This document shows, in pieces, positions 60,889 to 64,000 of a DNA stretch of 64,000 nt (position 1 is the stretch's first letter; each line of letters starts with the position of its first letter). The position numbers and the translations under genes are program-made. The DNA is from Bacillota bacterium (GTDB lineage Bacteria > Bacillota > Clostridia > Lachnospirales > Lachnospiraceae). Where the stretch lies: NCBI GenBank assembly GCA_023442465.1, contig JAEZZQ010000043.1, forward strand, positions 186,001 to 250,000. Reading direction: 5' to 3'. The notes under the pieces are model-generated. The model saw only the letters and a list, made by a program, of their open reading frames with translations, searched no databases and was not told the DNA's origin.

Positions 60889-63243
60889 TTATTCCACCGA
60901 TTTAAGCGCTTCCACCATATTGAGTGTCAGTGCCTTACGGGATACGGATGCATTAACAAGGAAAGTCAAAGCACATATTGCTGTCAGTATAAGGCCAAGG
61001 CTTGGGAGACGCAGATACGGAGTATACGCAAAATTTCCCGTGGAAGCAAGCCCAACATGGACTCCAAGCAGAAAATGTCCCGCCGGTACCCCCATAAGCA
61101 GGCCCGCAAAGAGCTGCAGCATGTTATCATGTAGGATAAAAGACTTGATTTCCTTATCCCGGTACCCGATTACTTTCAAGGTTGCATATTCCCTGCTGCG
61201 CTCGGTAAAGCTTAGTATCCCCAGATTATAAAGAATAACGGTGCTCAGTAAAAACGCACCTGCCATCAGCATAATAACTACTACAAGAACGCTGCTTACC
61301 GCTTCCTCCGCCTGTTCCAGCTGCTCCTCCAGAGTGATGGATTCGTTTACATAACTTAATTTTTCCGTTTCTTTAGCGACACCCGCCTTTCCCGCCAACA
61401 ATACGTTAGGGCGGAATGTGCCGCCTGACATTTCCCAGAAGGCGGAAGAAAGAAACACGCCTTGCGGTGCCGCCGCAGAAACGATATGCTCTACCTTCAC
61501 GGTCATATAGCTGTTCTGTCCTGCGATACGAAGCTGAAGGGCATCGTTTTCCTGCACCTTCAATTCCTTTGCTAGTTTCTCAGAAACTGCTGCACCTTCC
61601 TTGGAGAGAGCAACACGATTGCCGTCTGTATCCTCCAGATGAATGAAATATCCATCCCCATATATTTGTATCACTGCGTTGTTTCTGCTTTTCGAAGTAC
61701 GGATATCCACAGAGTTCTCCTGCACCCATTGAGCGTCCCCATTTGTCAGCGCATATAATTCATCCCTGTCTTCTTCGGTCGCCTCTGCTTTCAAAGAAAT
61801 ACGTGCCCCGTAGTCGAATTGCGTACCATAAAGTCTCTCGTTGACATACTTCAAAGAGTCATATAGTCCAACGCTGTCCATAAGAAGCGCCGTACTTCCG
61901 GCGATTCCTATGATTCCTATAATCGTCCTCGCCTTATTCTGCGCCGTGGCCCGAAGCGTCCACTTCCACTCATAGGAGAGCATATTCCAAAAGCCGGTAA
62001 AACGCTCTGCGAAGATTTGCCCGCGTTTTTTAGGCGGTTCCTCTCTCATGGTAAAAGCAGGCATTCCCTGCGTTCCTCTTCTGCTGGCCCATAGGGCGGT
62101 AACGGAGCACAGCAGCACCACCCCAGTCAATATAACATAAGAAATAATCGAATTTCTGACCCTCCATTCCGGTACGGAATAGAATTTCTTCTGAAGCAAA
62201 AGCAAGGCCTCGGAAATGGTGGGAGGCGCTGCAAAAAGTCCTGCGATTCCCCCGAGCAAGCTTACCCAGAAGCCATACAAAAGATAATGCAGGCGAATTT
62301 TCCAGTTCTGATAGCCCAGGGCTTTCAGTGTACCGATCTGGCTTCTCTGTATTTCGATCATGCGCTTCATCGTCGTCTGTATCGTTAGCATTGCCAGCAG
62401 TATGAGCACCGCGGAAAATAGAACGGTCATGCTCCTTAGCTGTCTGAATTTATCCGTGAAGCCTGATATTCCTTTAAAATCCGAACGTTCAAAATAGGCA
62501 GCATATGCCGCACCAAGCTCCTCTTCTGCCCCGGAGCGTATCGCCTCACTATCTTCAGCAAAGTGCTCCGATGTCTCCCCATTATCGTCTTGCAGTCTTT
62601 CATAGCGGATTTTAATTTGGTTATATTCCGGAACAGCACCCGTTAATCGCTGCATATTATCTAACGATATATACCCATAACCATATTGCAGATGGTCTGG
62701 CATGAGGGATGATGACGTACCTGTATAGCACAAATATTCCGGGCTGAGTAAGGTTCCCTGTACCTCCAGCTCTGCTTCCCGTCCGCCGTATTCTATCTTT
62801 ATAACGTCTCCAGTCTTGATTCCATGTTTTTTCGCAAATTCCTCATATAGCCAGATACCATCTCCTTTCGGAAGGTAGCTTTCCCCCTGCATCGTTTCAG
62901 GCATGGATATTTCGTTCACATTCGAAGCCATCAACAGAACGTTCGCATTCTTTTCCCCATAGCACATCTCACCGGTCAGACTCGATACCGCCTGAACGCT
63001 TTCAACGCCGGATAAACCGTCGATTTTTTTAACATCTTCCTCTTTTATTCCGTGACCTTGTACCCACGCATCCGCAGTATTATTTTCTTCGAGCCATTCC
63101 TCCCCATAATCCAGCATGCCGTACCATACGCCTTCCAGTCCTGTATAGAGAAATATAGCAAAAAGCGACATAAGGAACACCGCAATAAACTGTACCTTCA
63201 TATTCCAAAGATCTCTTAGCATTTTCTTCATAAGATATAACAT
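60889..63243 (-). CDS. FtsX-like ABC permease, large (about 784 residues)
   Basis: 784 residues from the ATG at 63243, which follows the ATPase stop by one base; longer starts would overlap the ATPase. Four hydrophobic helix groups flank two extracellular domains, as in MacB/YknZ-type permeases: helix 1 about 15-35, a cluster about 270-400, a middle one about 440-465, and a C-terminal cluster about 660-770. FtsX motifs include IGTLKALGYQNWKIRLHYLL and YATLKVIGYRDKEIKSFIL. It works with the adjacent ATPase, possibly for antimicrobial-peptide resistance. Confidence 0.9.
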   Translation of the reverse strand: MLYLMKKMLRDLWNMKVQFIAVFLMSLFAIFLYTGLEGVWYGMLDYGEEWLEENNTADAWVQGHGIKEEDVKKIDGLSGVESVQAVSSLTGEMCYGEKNANVLLMASNVNEISMPETMQGESYLPKGDGIWLYEEFAKKHGIKTGDVIKIEYGGREAELEVQGTLLSPEYLCYTGTSSSLMPDHLQYGYGYISLDNMQRLTGAVPEYNQIKIRYERLQDDNGETSEHFAEDSEAIRSGAEEELGAAYAAYFERSDFKGISGFTDKFRQLRSMTVLFSAVLILLAMLTIQTTMKRMIEIQRSQIGTLKALGYQNWKIRLHYLLYGFWVSLLGGIAGLFAAPPTISEALLLLQKKFYSVPEWRVRNSIISYVILTGVVLLCSVTALWASRRGTQGMPAFTMREEPPKKRGQIFAERFTGFWNMLSYEWKWTLRATAQNKARTIIGIIGIAGSTALLMDSVGLYDSLKYVNERLYGTQFDYGARISLKAEATEEDRDELYALTNGDAQWVQENSVDIRTSKSRNNAVIQIYGDGYFIHLEDTDGNRVALSKEGAAVSEKLAKELKVQENDALQLRIAGQNSYMTVKVEHIVSAAAPQGVFLSSAFWEMSGGTFRPNVLLAGKAGVAKETEKLSYVNESITLEEQLEQAEEAVSSVLVVVIMLMAGAFLLSTVILYNLGILSFTERSREYATLKVIGYRDKEIKSFILHDNMLQLFAGLLMGVPAGHFLLGVHVGLASTGNFAYTPYLRLPSLGLILTAICALTFLVNASVSRKALTLNMVEALKSVE

Positions 63244-63244
63244 A

Positions 63245-63946
63245 TCACCACACCACCTGTTCCATAGAGATTGGGTTGTCATTTACCTGAATGCCTTCGA
63301 TTTTACCGTCCTTTAGGCGGATCACCTTATCCGCGGCGGGGGCGATCGCTGCGTTATGAGTAACGATAACTACCGTTTTTCCGTATTCCCTGGACATTCT
63401 TTTCAGCAAACTCAAAATCATCTTCCCGGTTTCGCTGTCCAATGCTCCGGTGGGCTCGTCACAAAGGAGAATTTTGGGATTCTTCACTAAGGCCCTCCCG
63501 ATTGCCACCCGCTGCAGCTCCCCGCCGGACATCTCTGCGGGAAAATGTTTCATACGCTTTTCTAATCCTACCGCTTTCATCATTTCTGCCGCCTCGAAAG
63601 GATTCCTTCCGATTCGTGCCGCCATATTCACATTTTCATAAGCGTTCAGCGTAGGAATAAGATTGTAGAACTGAAAAACAAAGCCTACATCTGTTCTGCG
63701 ATAATCGGTGAGCTTCGCATCGGAAAAGCCCGCAATATCCATTCCGTCTATAACGATCTGCCCGCCGTCCGATCGATCCATACCTCCAAGCAGATTCAGC
63801 AGCGTACTTTTCCCTGATCCGCTGGGGCCTAGAATGACAGCAAACTGCTTCTCCTTAATATCGAAGCTCACGCCGCATAACGCCCGCACCTCATCGTTTC
63901 CCGTCTGATAAGTTCTTTTCACATTTTGAAAGTTTAAATATTCCAT
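63245..63946 (-). CDS. ABC transporter ATP-binding protein, MacB/LolD type
   Basis: 233 residues from the ATG at 63946 (AGGAGG 8 bases upstream). Walker A is LGPSGSGKSTLLNLLGGMD, the signature MSGGELQRVAIGRAL, Walker B ILLCDEPTGALDS, and the switch His is in VIVTHNAAIA. It pairs with the FtsX-like permease, forming a two-gene operon. Confidence 0.95.
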   Translation of the reverse strand: MEYLNFQNVKRTYQTGNDEVRALCGVSFDIKEKQFAVILGPSGSGKSTLLNLLGGMDRSDGGQIVIDGMDIAGFSDAKLTDYRRTDVGFVFQFYNLIPTLNAYENVNMAARIGRNPFEAAEMMKAVGLEKRMKHFPAEMSGGELQRVAIGRALVKNPKILLCDEPTGALDSETGKMILSLLKRMSREYGKTVVIVTHNAAIAPAADKVIRLKDGKIEGIQVNDNPISMEQVVW

Positions 63947-63971
63947 TGTCATATCCTCCTCATTTTTCACT

Positions 63972-64000
63972 TTTTATTGAAAGAACGTCGTTCAATAAAA
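63972..64000. promoter_or_regulatory. Palindrome at the right edge, upstream of the ABC operon
   Basis: TTTTATTGAA and TTCAATAAAA pair perfectly around AGAACGTCG, in which GAACG/CGTTC pairs too. The position, 26 bases before the ATPase start, and the shape suggest an operator, perhaps for a TetR regulator beyond the window. Confidence 0.55.

Overview
The window is bacterial, densely coded and of moderate GC. Its content points to a spore-forming, Gram-positive member of the Clostridia, most likely Lachnospiraceae. The evidence is a lacticin-481/ruminococcin-A type lantibiotic locus, a two-gene iron-sulfur L-serine dehydratase, a cyclic-lactone (agr) quorum-sensing system, an S-layer-homology surface protein, a BclA-like collagen protein beside a glycosyltransferase, and strong AGGAGG ribosome binding sites. 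I did not try to name a species. I saw no rRNA, tRNA, CRISPR array or recognisable transposase gene.

Layout. 0-5.1 kb: a cyclic beta-1,2-glucan synthase (GT84-GH189-GH94), cut by the left edge. 5.6-14.3 kb: a 2259-residue SLH surface protein, a phage-tail-collar protein, a small unknown protein and a LytTR regulator. 14.5-21.5 kb: TetR plus alpha/beta hydrolase, M18 aminopeptidase, a DUF2156 protein, and an ABC transporter with its winged-helix regulator. 21.7-24.0 kb: agrD, an agrC-like kinase with an in-frame TAG, and an agrA-like regulator. 24.5-35.1 kb: the lantibiotic cluster (immunity transporter lanFEG plus a small membrane protein, lanT, lanM, two lanA copies, and a divergent response regulator and kinase). 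35.5-36.1 kb: agrB, separated from the rest of agr by the lantibiotic cluster. 36.2-46.2 kb: metabolic and maintenance genes (serine dehydratase, recQ, CDP-alcohol transferase, NUDIX, acetyltransferases, aspartate racemase, GT1 glycosyltransferase, flavoprotein plus TetR). 46.5-48.5 kb: a segment of about 2 kb bounded by inverted and direct repeats, carrying an M23 peptidase and an AlkD-like gene. 48.5-53.6 kb: small accessory genes, a cold-shock gene with a structured leader, and an iron alcohol dehydrogenase. 53.7-57 kb: two divergent TPR glycosyltransferases and a collagen-like spore-surface protein. 57-64 kb: a serine hydrolase, an Lnt-like protein with TetR, and a MacB-type ABC transporter.

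How the parts fit together. RumRK-like regulators probably control the lantibiotic through 11-bp tandem operators, found upstream of both lanF and the regulator gene. The lantibiotic genes sit exactly between agrACD and agrB, which suggests insertion into, or rearrangement of, an agr locus. Several short dispersed repeat families with strong hairpins punctuate the intergenic regions. One 63-bp family ends precisely two bases before the start codon of two unrelated genes and supplies their Shine-Dalgarno sequence.

Most novel signals: the 2-kb repeat-bounded segment without a transposase, the SD-donating 63-bp repeat, the TAG-plus-hairpin in agrC, and the agr/lantibiotic arrangement.
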